DNA from: an uncultured Prevotella sp.
Lineage (GTDB): Bacteria > Bacteroidota > Bacteroidia > Bacteroidales > Bacteroidaceae
Direction: 5' to 3'
DNA length: 18,203 bases
Assembly (NCBI GenBank): GCA_900769055.1
Contig: CAAGFF010000216.1
Location: 1-18,203 of the forward strand
The position numbers and the translations under genes were made by a program. The notes under the pieces are model-generated. The model saw only the letters and a program-made list of their open reading frames with translations. It searched no databases and was not told where the DNA came from. The stretch's first letter is position 1. Each line of letters starts with the position of its first letter. Of the stretch, positions 1 to 8,706 are shown in pieces.

Positions 1-3000
1 ACTCTGGTAGCCAGGCTCTAAAGGCTCTTCGTGAGGAAGGCATCAAGTCGGTGCTCGTCAATCCAAACGTTGCTACAATTCAAACAAGTGAGGGTATTGC
101 TGACAAGGTTTATTTCTTGCCTGTCAATACCTATTTCGTAACTGAAATCATCAAGAAGGAACGCCCCGACGGCATATTGTTGGCCTTCGGTGGACAGACA
201 GCCCTGAACTGCGGTACGGAACTGTTCCTCAACGGCACTCTGAAGGAGTATGGTGTGAGGGTGCTTGGTACAAGCGTTGAGGCGATAATGAACACAGAGG
301 ACCGCGACCTCTTCGTCAAGGAGCTGAACAAGATAGACCTGAAGGTGCCAGTGTCGCAGGCTTGCGAGACAATGGAGGATGCCATTGCTACGGCACGCCG
401 CATAGGCTACCCTACCATGATTCGCTCGGCTTACGCCCTTGGAGGACTTGGCTCTGGAGTATGTCCCGACGAGGAGACTTTCGTAAAGATTGCTGAGTCG
501 GCATTTACGTTTGCGCCGCAGGTTCTTGTCGAGGAGAGCCTGAAGGGATGGAAGGAAATAGAGTTTGAGGTGATACGCGATGCCAACGACCATTGCTTCA
601 CCGTGGCATCGATGGAGAACTTCGATCCGCTTGGCATACACACTGGTGAGTCTATTGTCGTTGCTCCGACGTGCTCACTGACCGACGAGCAGGTGAAGAT
701 GCTGCAAGACATAGCTATACGATGCGTACGCCACCTGAACATCGTTGGCGAGTGCAACATACAGTATGCGTTCAACGCAGAAACCAACGACTATCGTATC
801 ATAGAAATCAATGCACGCCTAAGCCGCAGCTCTGCACTCGCATCGAAAGCAACGGGCTACCCCTTAGCTTTCGTAGCTGCAAAGATAGCTCTCGGATATA
901 CTCTTGACCAAATAGGCGAAATGGGCACGACCAACTCCGCATACGTTGCCCCGCAGCTCGACTATCTCATCTGCAAGATACCAAGATGGGACCTCACCAA
1001 GTTTGCGGGAGTGAGCCGCAAAATAGGCTCAAGCATGAAGTCTGTTGGAGAAATCATGTCTATTGGCCGGACGTTCGAGGAACTTATACAGAAAGGACTG
1101 CGAATGATTGGTCAGGGCATGCATGGTTTTGTTGGCAACGACCATACCAAGTTCGACAACCTTGACGAGGAACTCGCCAACCCTACTGACCTTCGTATTT
1201 TCGCTATCGCACAGGCTTTGGAAGAGGGATATACCATCGACAGGATATACGAACTGACAAAGATAGACCCATGGTTCATTGGCAAGCTCAAGAATATCGT
1301 TGACTACAAGCACAAGCTTGAAACCTACAACGCCATTGAGGAAGTGCCCGTGGACGTATTGAAACAGGCAAAGATACTCGGTTTCTCCGACTTCCAGATT
1401 GCACGCTTCGTGATAAAGGCCGCTGCCGGAAACATGGAAAAGGAAAACCTTGCCGTACGCAACTACCGCAAGAAGCTGGGCGTGCTGCCTGCCGTGAAGC
1501 GCATACCAACAGTTGCAAGCGAGCATCCAGATCTCACCAACTACCTCTACATGACCTATGCTGTAGAGGGGCATGACGTGAACTATTACAACAACGAGAA
1601 ATCAGTAGTTGTTCTCGGCTCCGGAGCATACAGGATTGGCTCTTCGGTTGAGTTTGACTGGTGCTCGGTAAACGCCATCACAACAGCACGCAAGCTCGGA
1701 TATAAGAGCATCATGATAAACTATAACCCAGAGACGGTTTCCACGGACTACGACATGTGCGACAGGCTCTATTTCGACGAGCTGTCATTCGAACGTGTGC
1801 TCGACGTGATAGACCTTGAGAATCCAAGAGGTGTTATAGTATCGGTAGGCGGTCAGATACCAAACAACCTCGCTATGAAACTCTACAGGCAGAGCGTGCC
1901 AATATTGGGTACCTCGCCCGTGAGCATCGACAGGGCCGAAAACCGCAACAAGTTCTCTGCCATGCTCGACCAGCTGGGTATAGACCAGCCACAATGGAGT
2001 GCCCTAACCAGCATGGACGATGTGAAGGCATTTGTTGATAGGGTTGGCTTCCCCGTACTGGTACGTCCCTCGTACGTACTTTCTGGTGCTGCCATGAACG
2101 TATGCTACGACAACGAGGAGCTGGAGCGCTTCCTGCAGATGGCAAGCGAGGTAAGCAAGGAATACCCCGTTGTTATCTCGCAGTTCATGACCGAGACCAA
2201 CGAGATAGAATTTGATGCCGTGGCACAGAACGGTGAGGTTGTGGAGTATGCCATCTCTGAGCATGTGGAGTATGCAGGCGTGCACTCCGGCGATGCCACC
2301 ATGGTGTTCCCCGCACAGCAGATTAGCTTTGCAACAGTAAGGCAGATAAAGAAAATCAGCCGGGCTATAGCAAAGGAGTTGAACATCTCTGGTCCTTTCA
2401 ACATCCAGTTCCTTGCCAAGGGACGCGATGTCAAGGTCATTGAATGTAATCTCCGTGCCTCACGCTCGTTCCCGTTTGTGAGCAAGGTGCTGAAGACAAA
2501 CTTCATAGATACCGCCACACGCATCATGCTTGATGCACCATATACAAAACCCGACAAGAGCGAGTTCGACATAGACCGCATGGGAGTGAAGGCAAGCCAG
2601 TTCTCATTCGCACGACTTCAGAATGCGGACCCCGTACTCGGAGTCGATATGAGCTCTACGGGCGAGGTGGGATGCATGGGCGACTCATACGAAGAGGCTC
2701 TGCTGAACTCGCTCATAGCTACCGGCTACAAGATACCGTCAAAGGACAAAGCCATCATGATTTCGTCCGGCGGAACAAAGGAGAAGGTTGCCATGCTCGA
2801 TGCAGCTCGCGCACTCGTCAACAAGGGATATACCATTTGCGCAAGCGAGGGTACGGCGAAGTTCCTCAACGAGAACGGAGTCAACGCTACCGCTGTGGCA
2901 TGGCCTGACGAAGAGAATAGCGATAAGGAAAACGTGATGTCGATGATTGCTGACCACAAGTTCGACCTCATCGTAAACATTCCGAAGAACCATAGCAAGC

Positions 3001-3155
3001 GAGAACTGACAAACGGCTACCGCATACGACGTGGAGCTATTGACCATAACATTCCGCTCATCACCAATGCAAGACTTGCCTCGGCCTTCATAGAGGCATT
3101 CTGCGAGATTGGACAGGAAAATCTGCAGATAAAGAGCTGGCAGGAATACGAATAA
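1..3155 (+). CDS. carB: Carbamoyl-phosphate synthase large subunit, 5'-truncated by the window
   Basis: This subunit makes carbamoyl phosphate from bicarbonate, two ATP and ammonia that the small subunit CarA releases from glutamine; it feeds pyrimidine and arginine synthesis in the cytoplasm. The reading frame is open from nt 3 (SGSQALKALREEG), so the GTG at nt 51 is internal and roughly 29 N-terminal residues lie outside the window (judged from remembered E. coli CarB, 1073 aa; about 1050 residues are visible here). Two ATP-grasp halves are seen: the first with GGQTALNCG and ALASKATGYPLA (about nt 811-865), the second with PSYVLSGAAMNV (about nt 2068-2103) and ECNLRASRSFPFVSK (about nt 2440-2485). 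A C-terminal MGS-like allosteric domain starts near nt 2752 (MISSGGTKEKV). Several motifs read more like the CPS part of eukaryotic CAD than like E. coli CarB. No frame break is visible. Identity is very secure; carA is not in the window. Confidence 0.97.
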   Translation, partial: SGSQALKALREEGIKSVLVNPNVATIQTSEGIADKVYFLPVNTYFVTEIIKKERPDGILLAFGGQTALNCGTELFLNGTLKEYGVRVLGTSVEAIMNTEDRDLFVKELNKIDLKVPVSQACETMEDAIATARRIGYPTMIRSAYALGGLGSGVCPDEETFVKIAESAFTFAPQVLVEESLKGWKEIEFEVIRDANDHCFTVASMENFDPLGIHTGESIVVAPTCSLTDEQVKMLQDIAIRCVRHLNIVGECNIQYAFNAETNDYRIIEINARLSRSSALASKATGYPLAFVAAKIALGYTLDQIGEMGTTNSAYVAPQLDYLICKIPRWDLTKFAGVSRKIGSSMKSVGEIMSIGRTFEELIQKGLRMIGQGMHGFVGNDHTKFDNLDEELANPTDLRIFAIAQALEEGYTIDRIYELTKIDPWFIGKLKNIVDYKHKLETYNAIEEVPVDVLKQAKILGFSDFQIARFVIKAAAGNMEKENLAVRNYRKKLGVLPAVKRIPTVASEHPDLTNYLYMTYAVEGHDVNYYNNEKSVVVLGSGAYRIGSSVEFDWCSVNAITTARKLGYKSIMINYNPETVSTDYDMCDRLYFDELSFERVLDVIDLENPRGVIVSVGGQIPNNLAMKLYRQSVPILGTSPVSIDRAENRNKFSAMLDQLGIDQPQWSALTSMDDVKAFVDRVGFPVLVRPSYVLSGAAMNVCYDNEELERFLQMASEVSKEYPVVISQFMTETNEIEFDAVAQNGEVVEYAISEHVEYAGVHSGDATMVFPAQQISFATVRQIKKISRAIAKELNISGPFNIQFLAKGRDVKVIECNLRASRSFPFVSKVLKTNFIDTATRIMLDAPYTKPDKSEFDIDRMGVKASQFSFARLQNADPVLGVDMSSTGEVGCMGDSYEEALLNSLIATGYKIPSKDKAIMISSGGTKEKVAMLDAARALVNKGYTICASEGTAKFLNENGVNATAVAWPDEENSDKENVMSMIADHKFDLIVNIPKNHSKRELTNGYRIRRGAIDHNIPLITNARLASAFIEAFCEIGQENLQIKSWQEYE

Positions 3156-3182
3156 GTATCTGCTGACTATTCTATAAGTCAA

Positions 3183-3216
3183 ATAAGGGGTGCATCTTCG
3201 TTGATGCACCCCTTAT
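3183..3216 (+). terminator. Perfect 14-bp hairpin after carB
   Basis: ATAAGGGGTGCATC (3183-3196) pairs without mismatch with GATGCACCCCTTAT (3203-3216) around a 6-nt loop, TTCGTT. It starts 28 nt after the carB stop. The sequence after it on the plus strand (CTTATCTTATG) is only weakly T-rich, so it may be an inefficient intrinsic terminator or a 3'-end stabilising hairpin; on the minus strand it is followed by TTTGACTTATAG and could act as a second stop for nuo transcripts. Confidence 0.7.
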
Positions 3217-3227
3217 CTTATGATCAG

Positions 3228-3257
3228 AAAAAGGGGAGCCGGATGACCAGCTCCCCT
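3228..3257 (-). terminator. Rho-independent terminator of the nuo operon
   Basis: Read on the minus strand, AGGGGAGC (3257-3250) pairs with GCTCCCCT (3239-3232), with an inner GG/CC pair and an ATGA loop, and the stem runs straight into TTTTT (3232-3228). This is the classic stem plus U-tract arrangement and lies 69 nt past the nuoN stop. A smaller hairpin, GAAACC-N6-GGTTTC (3303-3320), sits between it and nuoN. Together with the hairpin at 3183-3216 it insulates two convergent transcription units. Confidence 0.8.
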
Positions 3258-3326
3258 ATATTCTACATGGGTATATGTATAAACTCATGTATTTGGTTAC
3301 AAGAAACCTGTTGTGGTTTCGCAGGA

Positions 3327-4784
3327 TTATGCTATTACAGCATTGAAAATCCAGTTGTAGAAAATGCTGATGATACCGAAGAGAACAATACCAGAGGTAC
3401 AGAGTGCCAGAGATATGCGTGTCCTCTCAGGAGTCACGAAAGTAGGTAATGGTTCCTCGGTACGGTTGATGTACATAGCCTTGACAATGAGCAGATAGTA
3501 GTAAAGACTGACTACCGTATTGACAAGGGCAATGAATACAACAACGTAAGTTACGGTGCCCATAGTGGTGTCTAATCCCTGTCCCTGAAGAGCTGCCATG
3601 AACACGAAGAACTTAGAGAACATACCAGCGAACGGAGGTATACCACCAAGAGAGAAGAGCGCAAGGGTCATGATGAATGACAAGCGCGGATTGGTCCTAT
3701 AGAAACCATTCAAACGTGACATTGTGATGTCGCCATAGAAGGTACTCTCAAGTGTTGACAGTATACCGAAGACAACCAGGTTGGCTACAATGTAGATGAG
3801 AATGTAATAATTCAGAGCTGTAGCTGATGCTGCCGAAGGACTGAGCAACGCAAGCATGATGTATCCGGCCTGTGAGATGGAGCTGAAGGCCATGAAACGC
3901 TTAACGTTCTTCTGCCTGATGGCAAAGAGGTTGGCAATGGTGATAGAGAGCACAATAACAATGCACAACATCGGGTGCCAGTAATCTATCATGCTGCCAA
4001 ACACCTTGGTGAGGATGGTGAAGAGGGCTACCGCAGCAGCACCCTTGGATATAACGCTAAGATATCCGCCTACTACAGCAGGAGCACCCTGATAGGTATC
4101 GGCTGTCCAGAAATGGAAGGGTACGAGGGAAAGCTTGAAAGCAAGGCCGCTGAAGAAGAACACCAGACCAGCTATGGTGAGCGGTGTGGCTGTAACAGCG
4201 GCAGCAAAGTTGCTGAAATAGAGATTGCCAACAGCACCATAGAGCATGCTGAGACCATATACCATCACACCGCTTGAGAAAGTTGCTGTGAGTATGTATT
4301 TGGCAGCAGCTTCGGCACTGTCTTGCTTATACCTTGCGTATGCAACGAGGCATGCCATGGGCACGCTCGCCATTTCAAGTCCAAGGAAGAACAGGAGGAA
4401 GTTGTTGGCACTGACCATCATATTCATACCAAGCAGCGTAGAGATAACGAGAAGATAGAACTCTCCCTGACGGTTTTCTGTATGAATGCCCTGCAACCAA
4501 TGGTTTGACTGCATGAGGACAATGATGGTACCGAAGGCGAGAATGGACTTCACGGCTGCAATGCCAGGAGTAGAGTAATACATACCTCCAAAGGCTGTTA
4601 CATCACCGTTGCCGGCGAGGTTGAACAGGAAGTGCAACGTCATGAGTCCCAACACCAGGTTGTTCTCCCATTTTTTTGATTCCTTATTAGCCCATATCAA
4701 ATCGGCAATAAAGACTATAACCAGAACCAGCGTTAGAGTGACTTCTGGCATCATGTTGAAAAATTGACTGTAATCTACATTCAT
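3327..4784 (-). CDS. nuoN: NADH-quinone oxidoreductase-type subunit N (antiporter-like)
   Basis: NuoN is one of three antiporter-like proton-pumping subunits in the membrane arm of Complex I. The 485-aa product is hydrophobic throughout, as expected for a protein of about 14 membrane helices, and matches the usual family length. The key charged residues are present: Glu137 in FLGLEMAS (TM5), Lys217 in AFKLSLVPFHFW (TM7), Lys247 in VISKGAA (TM8) and a lysine in MFSKFFVF (TM12). It is the last gene of the nuo operon and follows nuoM after an 87-bp gap that contains a large palindrome. The ATG at 4784 is preceded by A/T-rich sequence with no clear Shine-Dalgarno site. An intrinsic terminator follows at 3228-3257. 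Assignment is secure. Confidence 0.96.
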   Translation of the reverse strand: MNVDYSQFFNMMPEVTLTLVLVIVFIADLIWANKESKKWENNLVLGLMTLHFLFNLAGNGDVTAFGGMYYSTPGIAAVKSILAFGTIIVLMQSNHWLQGIHTENRQGEFYLLVISTLLGMNMMVSANNFLLFFLGLEMASVPMACLVAYARYKQDSAEAAAKYILTATFSSGVMVYGLSMLYGAVGNLYFSNFAAAVTATPLTIAGLVFFFSGLAFKLSLVPFHFWTADTYQGAPAVVGGYLSVISKGAAAVALFTILTKVFGSMIDYWHPMLCIVIVLSITIANLFAIRQKNVKRFMAFSSISQAGYIMLALLSPSAASATALNYYILIYIVANLVVFGILSTLESTFYGDITMSRLNGFYRTNPRLSFIMTLALFSLGGIPPFAGMFSKFFVFMAALQGQGLDTTMGTVTYVVVFIALVNTVVSLYYYLLIVKAMYINRTEEPLPTFVTPERTRISLALCTSGIVLFGIISIFYNWIFNAVIA

Positions 4785-4796
4785 GATAATTGTTGT

Positions 4797-4858
4797 TTGT
4801 CCTGTCCTGCATTGCCGCCTGTTCTGGATACGTAACCCAGAGAGCGGCAGTAGGACAA
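4797..4858. repeat. Long interrupted palindrome between nuoM and nuoN
   Basis: Three nested complementary segments fold the gap into one cruciform or hairpin: TTGTCCT (4797-4803) with AGGACAA (4852-4858), TGCCGC (4813-4818) with GCGGCA (4844-4849), and TCTGG (4823-4827) with CCAGA (4837-4841), leaving a 9-nt loop that contains TACGTA. The outer arm also carries a tandem CCTGTCCT. In the nuo transcript (minus strand) it is not followed by a U-tract, so it is probably not a simple terminator. It may be an mRNA-processing or stability element within the operon, or a dispersed intergenic palindromic repeat. The pairing is seen directly; the role is inferred. Confidence 0.7.
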
Positions 4859-4871
4859 GGGGATTTCAATA

Positions 4872-6383
4872 TCAGATTGACGCAAGTGTGGCATATTCTC
4901 CGATGTGCCTGATGATAGGCGCAACGGCATCGTTGATGATATTCTGTGCCCAAAGCGGAGCAAGTCCGAGACCAGCAACGCAAGCGATGAGACCGATAAC
5001 GGCAACGCGCTCGTCCCATGTGGCATCGTGAAGGTCAAAGAACTTGGGGTTAGCCACTTTCTCGAAGAGAATCTTGCCGACAACACGAAGAATGTAGACG
5101 GCAGTGATGACAATTGACGTACAGGCAATGATAGTGCATGTACGGCGGAAGGTGTCTGCATTCTCGAACGAGCCTACGAAAATATTCATTTCGGCTACAA
5201 AGCCAGAGAAACCTGGCAGACCGAGGTTTGCGAGACCTGCAATGACGTATCCTACGGAAAGGAATGGAACTACCTGCATGAGACCGCCAAGGTAGCGCAC
5301 GTCACGAGTTCCGGCACGGTGGTAAATCATACCGATGACAGCAAAGAAGAGAGCTGTCATAAGTCCGTGAGAGAGCATCTGAAGGACAGCACCTGTAATA
5401 GCAGTCTGTGTTGTCATGAGCAGAGCGAAGAGAACCATACCACAGTGCGATACCGATGAATAGGCATTGATGTACTTAAGGTCGGTCTGAACACATGCCG
5501 ACAGGGCACCATAGACAACAGAGATGGTAGTGAGCACGAGGAACACGGGTGCCCAAACATCAAGTGCATCGGGCATGAGGAACATGGCGATGCGGAAGCA
5601 TCCATAACCACCAAGCTTCATAAGCACACCAGCATGGAGCATGGACACAGCTGTAGGCGCACTGGCGTGACCGTCGGGTGACCATGTGTGGAATGGGAAG
5701 AGCGCTCCAAGAACTCCAAATCCGATGAAGATAATCGGGAAGAAGATGTTCTGAATATCAACAGGGATATTGTGCAAATTGGCAATATCAATGATATTCA
5801 TGGTCTGTGCACCACTGTAGAAGTAGATGGCCAGAATACCGATGATGAGAAGAGCCGAGCCACCCATAAGCATAAGGGTAAGCTTCATTGCAGCATATTC
5901 CTTGGCACCACTACCCCACACACCGATGAGAAGGTACATTGGGATGAGGGCAACCTCGTAGAACATGAACATAGTGAAGAGGTCGATGGAGATAAAGAAT
6001 CCAAAGACACCTGTCGACAGGAGAACAAACCAGAGGAAGTACTCCTTCTTCATTGGCTGCATCTGCCATGAGGCAAAGGTACCTGTGAAGACGATTACCG
6101 CAGAGAGGAGTATCATGACTACGGAGATACCATCGACACCTGTAGCGAACTTGATATGCAATGGCTCAAACCATGTTATGGAGTCGCCAAGTATCATTGG
6201 GTACTGGTCGGCTGGCATGAACTCACGTGTACCGATGAAGTCGAAGACAAGATATACGGAGAGTCCAAGCAGAGCTGTCGCACCTGCCAGCATCACGCCC
6301 CGCACCTGATTATCGTTCCTTGCAAGCCAGAGGCCCAGGAGCATCAGAACGGGAATTACTACGAATAATGTTAGATATGTCAT
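4872..6383 (-). CDS. nuoM: NADH-quinone oxidoreductase-type subunit M (antiporter-like)
   Basis: NuoM is the middle antiporter-like proton-pumping subunit of the Complex I membrane arm. The product has 503 aa, close to the usual length of about 500, and is membrane-spanning throughout. Seen: Glu143 in FYEVALIPMYLL (TM5), the motif PFHTWSPDGHASAPTAVSML (230-249), Lys256 in VLMKLGGYG (TM8) and a glutamate in GFVAEMNIF (TM12). Odd: the conserved TM7 lysine (Lys234 of E. coli NuoM, in VKMPxxPFHTW) is replaced by leucine here (VLGALFPFHTW, about Leu226), whereas NuoL and NuoN of this operon keep theirs. The gene starts 16 bp after nuoL at an ATG with A/T-rich upstream sequence. Identity is secure. 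Confidence 0.96.
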   Translation of the reverse strand: MTYLTLFVVIPVLMLLGLWLARNDNQVRGVMLAGATALLGLSVYLVFDFIGTREFMPADQYPMILGDSITWFEPLHIKFATGVDGISVVMILLSAVIVFTGTFASWQMQPMKKEYFLWFVLLSTGVFGFFISIDLFTMFMFYEVALIPMYLLIGVWGSGAKEYAAMKLTLMLMGGSALLIIGILAIYFYSGAQTMNIIDIANLHNIPVDIQNIFFPIIFIGFGVLGALFPFHTWSPDGHASAPTAVSMLHAGVLMKLGGYGCFRIAMFLMPDALDVWAPVFLVLTTISVVYGALSACVQTDLKYINAYSSVSHCGMVLFALLMTTQTAITGAVLQMLSHGLMTALFFAVIGMIYHRAGTRDVRYLGGLMQVVPFLSVGYVIAGLANLGLPGFSGFVAEMNIFVGSFENADTFRRTCTIIACTSIVITAVYILRVVGKILFEKVANPKFFDLHDATWDERVAVIGLIACVAGLGLAPLWAQNIINDAVAPIIRHIGEYATLASI

Positions 6384-6399
6384 TATTGTATATACTTTA

Positions 6400-8391
6400 T
6401 TAAATCAGAAAAAGCAGAATTAATGTCAAGGCAATAGTACCAGTGAGGAACCATACTGCATAAGAGCGTACATCTCCACTCTGCCACGGACGTATAGTCT
6501 CACCAAGCTCGTTGGTGCTCCATGCCATGAAGTTGAATGTTCCGTCGATGCAGTGACGGTCGAACCATGCAATAGGTGTGGAGAGACAACGGAAGATGAA
6601 CTTGTGGGTTACGAACATGTAAACCTCGTCCATGTAGAAGCGCTTGTAGGCTGCACGGTGCAGACGTGGCATCATGCTATACATCTTGTCAGCAATAGGC
6701 TGACGCTCACCTTTATATATATAGGTGGCGAGACAGATGCTGATGATGGCGATGACGGTGCTGGTTGCAGCAACCTGAAGGTCGAAATGGATGGTGTAGT
6801 CCTTACCATTGGCTGTAACGAAGCTGCCAAAGCTGCCACCCCAACCGCAGAAGCCTGCGAGAGTGGTATAGATACCTACGCCTACGGTGATGACACAAAG
6901 TACAATGAGAGGTACCGTCATGGTGAGAGGAGCCTCATGCGGAGTGTGATGTGCATGCAGTTCCTTGTTCTCTGTACCCCAGAATATGCCGTAATAGAGA
7001 CGGAACATGTAGAACGCCGTCATGGCTGCAACACCTGTCATAATCCAACCTACAACGGGGCTATATGCGAAGCAGGCCGTGATAATCTCGTCCTTTGAGC
7101 TGAAACCGGAGAAGAATGGTATACCGGCAATAGCAAGGCAGGAGATAAGGAATGTGATGTGTGTAACAGGCATGTACTTGCGCAGGCCACCCATTGCCGA
7201 CATCTCGTTGGAGTGTACGGCGTGGATGATGCAACCGGCACCAAGGAAGAGGCAAGCCTTGAACATAGCGTGTGTGAACAAGTGGAACATGGAAGCCATG
7301 TAGCCAAGTGAGCCATGGGCATCGATAACCTCATGATGACCTGGCAGGCAAACGCCAAGTGCTACCATCATGAAGGCAATCTGCGAGATTGTCGAGAAAG
7401 CGAGCACACGCTTGATATCGCTCTGGGCGCAAGCCACGGCAGCAGCATAGAATGCGGTGAATACGCCTATCCATACAACGATGCTCATCTGACCAGGAGC
7501 ATACTCTATCCACAGAGGGAACAGACGTGCTATCTGGAATACACCGGCAACAACCATGGTAGCGGCATGAATGAGCGCGCTGACAGGTGTTGGACCTTCC
7601 ATAGCATCGGGAAGCCAGATGTGCAACGGGAACATAGCAGACTTACCAGCACCACCAATGAACATCAGAACAAGGGCGGTAGGAAGGATAAATCCTCCTG
7701 CTGCGACAGCCTTAGCTGCATCGGCAGTAATGAATGGCACTGCACCATCGGCAAGCTGCAGGTTGTTGACGAACGAGAAGCTGAACGACTCGGTGTAGAA
7801 ACCAAAGATAAGAATACCGATGAGGAAGAACAAGTCGGCAAAACGTGTCACAATGAATGCCTTCTTAGAGGCAGCCACAGCGGCATGAAGAGGATAATAG
7901 AATCCGATGAGAAGGTATGAGCTAACACCTACGAGCTCCCAGAAGAGGTACATCTGGAAGATGTTTGTAGCCACGACAAGTCCGAGCATGGACATTGTGA
8001 AGAGCGACAGGAAAGCGTAGTAACGCTGAAATCCCTTCTCTCCGTGCATGTAGCCGAACGAGTAAATATGTACCATGAGACTCACGGTAGAGATGACGAT
8101 AAGCATCATCACCGATATCGGGTCAAGCATGATACCAAGGTCGAAGTTCAATGCTCCGAAGTGCATCCAGTTGAAATTGAACGGCACAACAGTGGCATAG
8201 GCTCCATCAGCGCAACGGTCAGCGGTAAAGTATCCAAAAGCCGTTACATAGGACAGAATGGTGACAATACCCAGGGATGTGGTACCGATGAGTCCAGCCA
8301 CCTTATGTGACATCTTCATGCCCCACAGTCCAAGAATGACGAAGGAGAGCATGGGCAGAAGAATAATCAGAAATGCATAACTGTAATCCAT
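6400..8391 (-). CDS. nuoL: NADH-quinone oxidoreductase-type subunit L (antiporter-like)
   Basis: NuoL is the distal antiporter-like subunit of Complex I and carries the long lateral helix along the membrane arm. The 663-aa product is somewhat longer than E. coli NuoL (613 aa). Pumping residues are in place: Glu152 in LFWELVGVSSYLL, Lys250 in GGAGKSAMFPLHIWLPDAM, the histidine of SALIHAATMVVAG (about 275) and the TM12 lysine in GFSSKDEI. A hydrophobic segment closes the C-terminus (WFLTGTIALTLILLFLI), consistent with the last anchoring helix. It starts at the ATG at 8391, six bases after the nuoK stop, which suggests translational coupling, and is followed 16 bp later by nuoM. No break or unusual residue was noticed. 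Confidence 0.97.
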   Translation of the reverse strand: MDYSYAFLIILLPMLSFVILGLWGMKMSHKVAGLIGTTSLGIVTILSYVTAFGYFTADRCADGAYATVVPFNFNWMHFGALNFDLGIMLDPISVMMLIVISTVSLMVHIYSFGYMHGEKGFQRYYAFLSLFTMSMLGLVVATNIFQMYLFWELVGVSSYLLIGFYYPLHAAVAASKKAFIVTRFADLFFLIGILIFGFYTESFSFSFVNNLQLADGAVPFITADAAKAVAAGGFILPTALVLMFIGGAGKSAMFPLHIWLPDAMEGPTPVSALIHAATMVVAGVFQIARLFPLWIEYAPGQMSIVVWIGVFTAFYAAAVACAQSDIKRVLAFSTISQIAFMMVALGVCLPGHHEVIDAHGSLGYMASMFHLFTHAMFKACLFLGAGCIIHAVHSNEMSAMGGLRKYMPVTHITFLISCLAIAGIPFFSGFSSKDEIITACFAYSPVVGWIMTGVAAMTAFYMFRLYYGIFWGTENKELHAHHTPHEAPLTMTVPLIVLCVITVGVGIYTTLAGFCGWGGSFGSFVTANGKDYTIHFDLQVAATSTVIAIISICLATYIYKGERQPIADKMYSMMPRLHRAAYKRFYMDEVYMFVTHKFIFRCLSTPIAWFDRHCIDGTFNFMAWSTNELGETIRPWQSGDVRSYAVWFLTGTIALTLILLFLI

Positions 8392-8397
8392 AGTCTT

Positions 8398-8706
8398 TTA
8401 AAGTTTCATGTTATTGATATTTTCCACCTTGTCAGTAAAGAAATTCTCATAGACATTGATGATAATGGCTATGGCCACAGCAGTCTCGGCGGCGCTCACA
8501 CCAATAGAGAACAGAGTGAAGAAGAAACCGTCAAGCTGTCCGGGATAAAGGAACCTGTTGAACACAGCGAAGTTAAGGTCTGCAGCGTTGAGTACCAGCT
8601 CAACGGAAACCAGCATTGCAATCAGGTTACGTCGGGTCACGAAACCGAAGACACCGATAAAGAAAAGCAGTGCGCTAAGCACCAGCAAGCACCAAACGGG
8701 AATCAT
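8398..8706 (-). CDS. nuoK: NADH-quinone oxidoreductase-type subunit K
   Basis: NuoK is a small three-helix membrane subunit (102 aa, normal size) related to MrpC and part of the central proton path of Complex I. The two essential membrane glutamates are present, Glu36 in MLVSVELVLNA and Glu74 in SAAETAVAIAI. Its ATG overlaps the nuoJ stop as ATGA (8703-8706), and a near-perfect Shine-Dalgarno sequence lies inside the last codons of nuoJ, so translation of the two genes is coupled. nuoL follows after six bases. Assignment is secure. Confidence 0.95.
   Translation of the reverse strand: MIPVWCLLVLSALLFFIGVFGFVTRRNLIAMLVSVELVLNAADLNFAVFNRFLYPGQLDGFFFTLFSIGVSAAETAVAIAIIINVYENFFTDKVENINNMKL

Noticed and set aside
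51..3155. GTG at nt 51 as the start of carB
   Set aside because: The frame is open and encodes conserved CarB residues upstream to nt 3, so the true start lies outside the window.
5414..5614. Long frames opposite or shifted within the nuo, carB and MscS-type genes
   Set aside because: They all lie inside well-supported genes, have no start signals and give compositionally odd products; treated as shadows.
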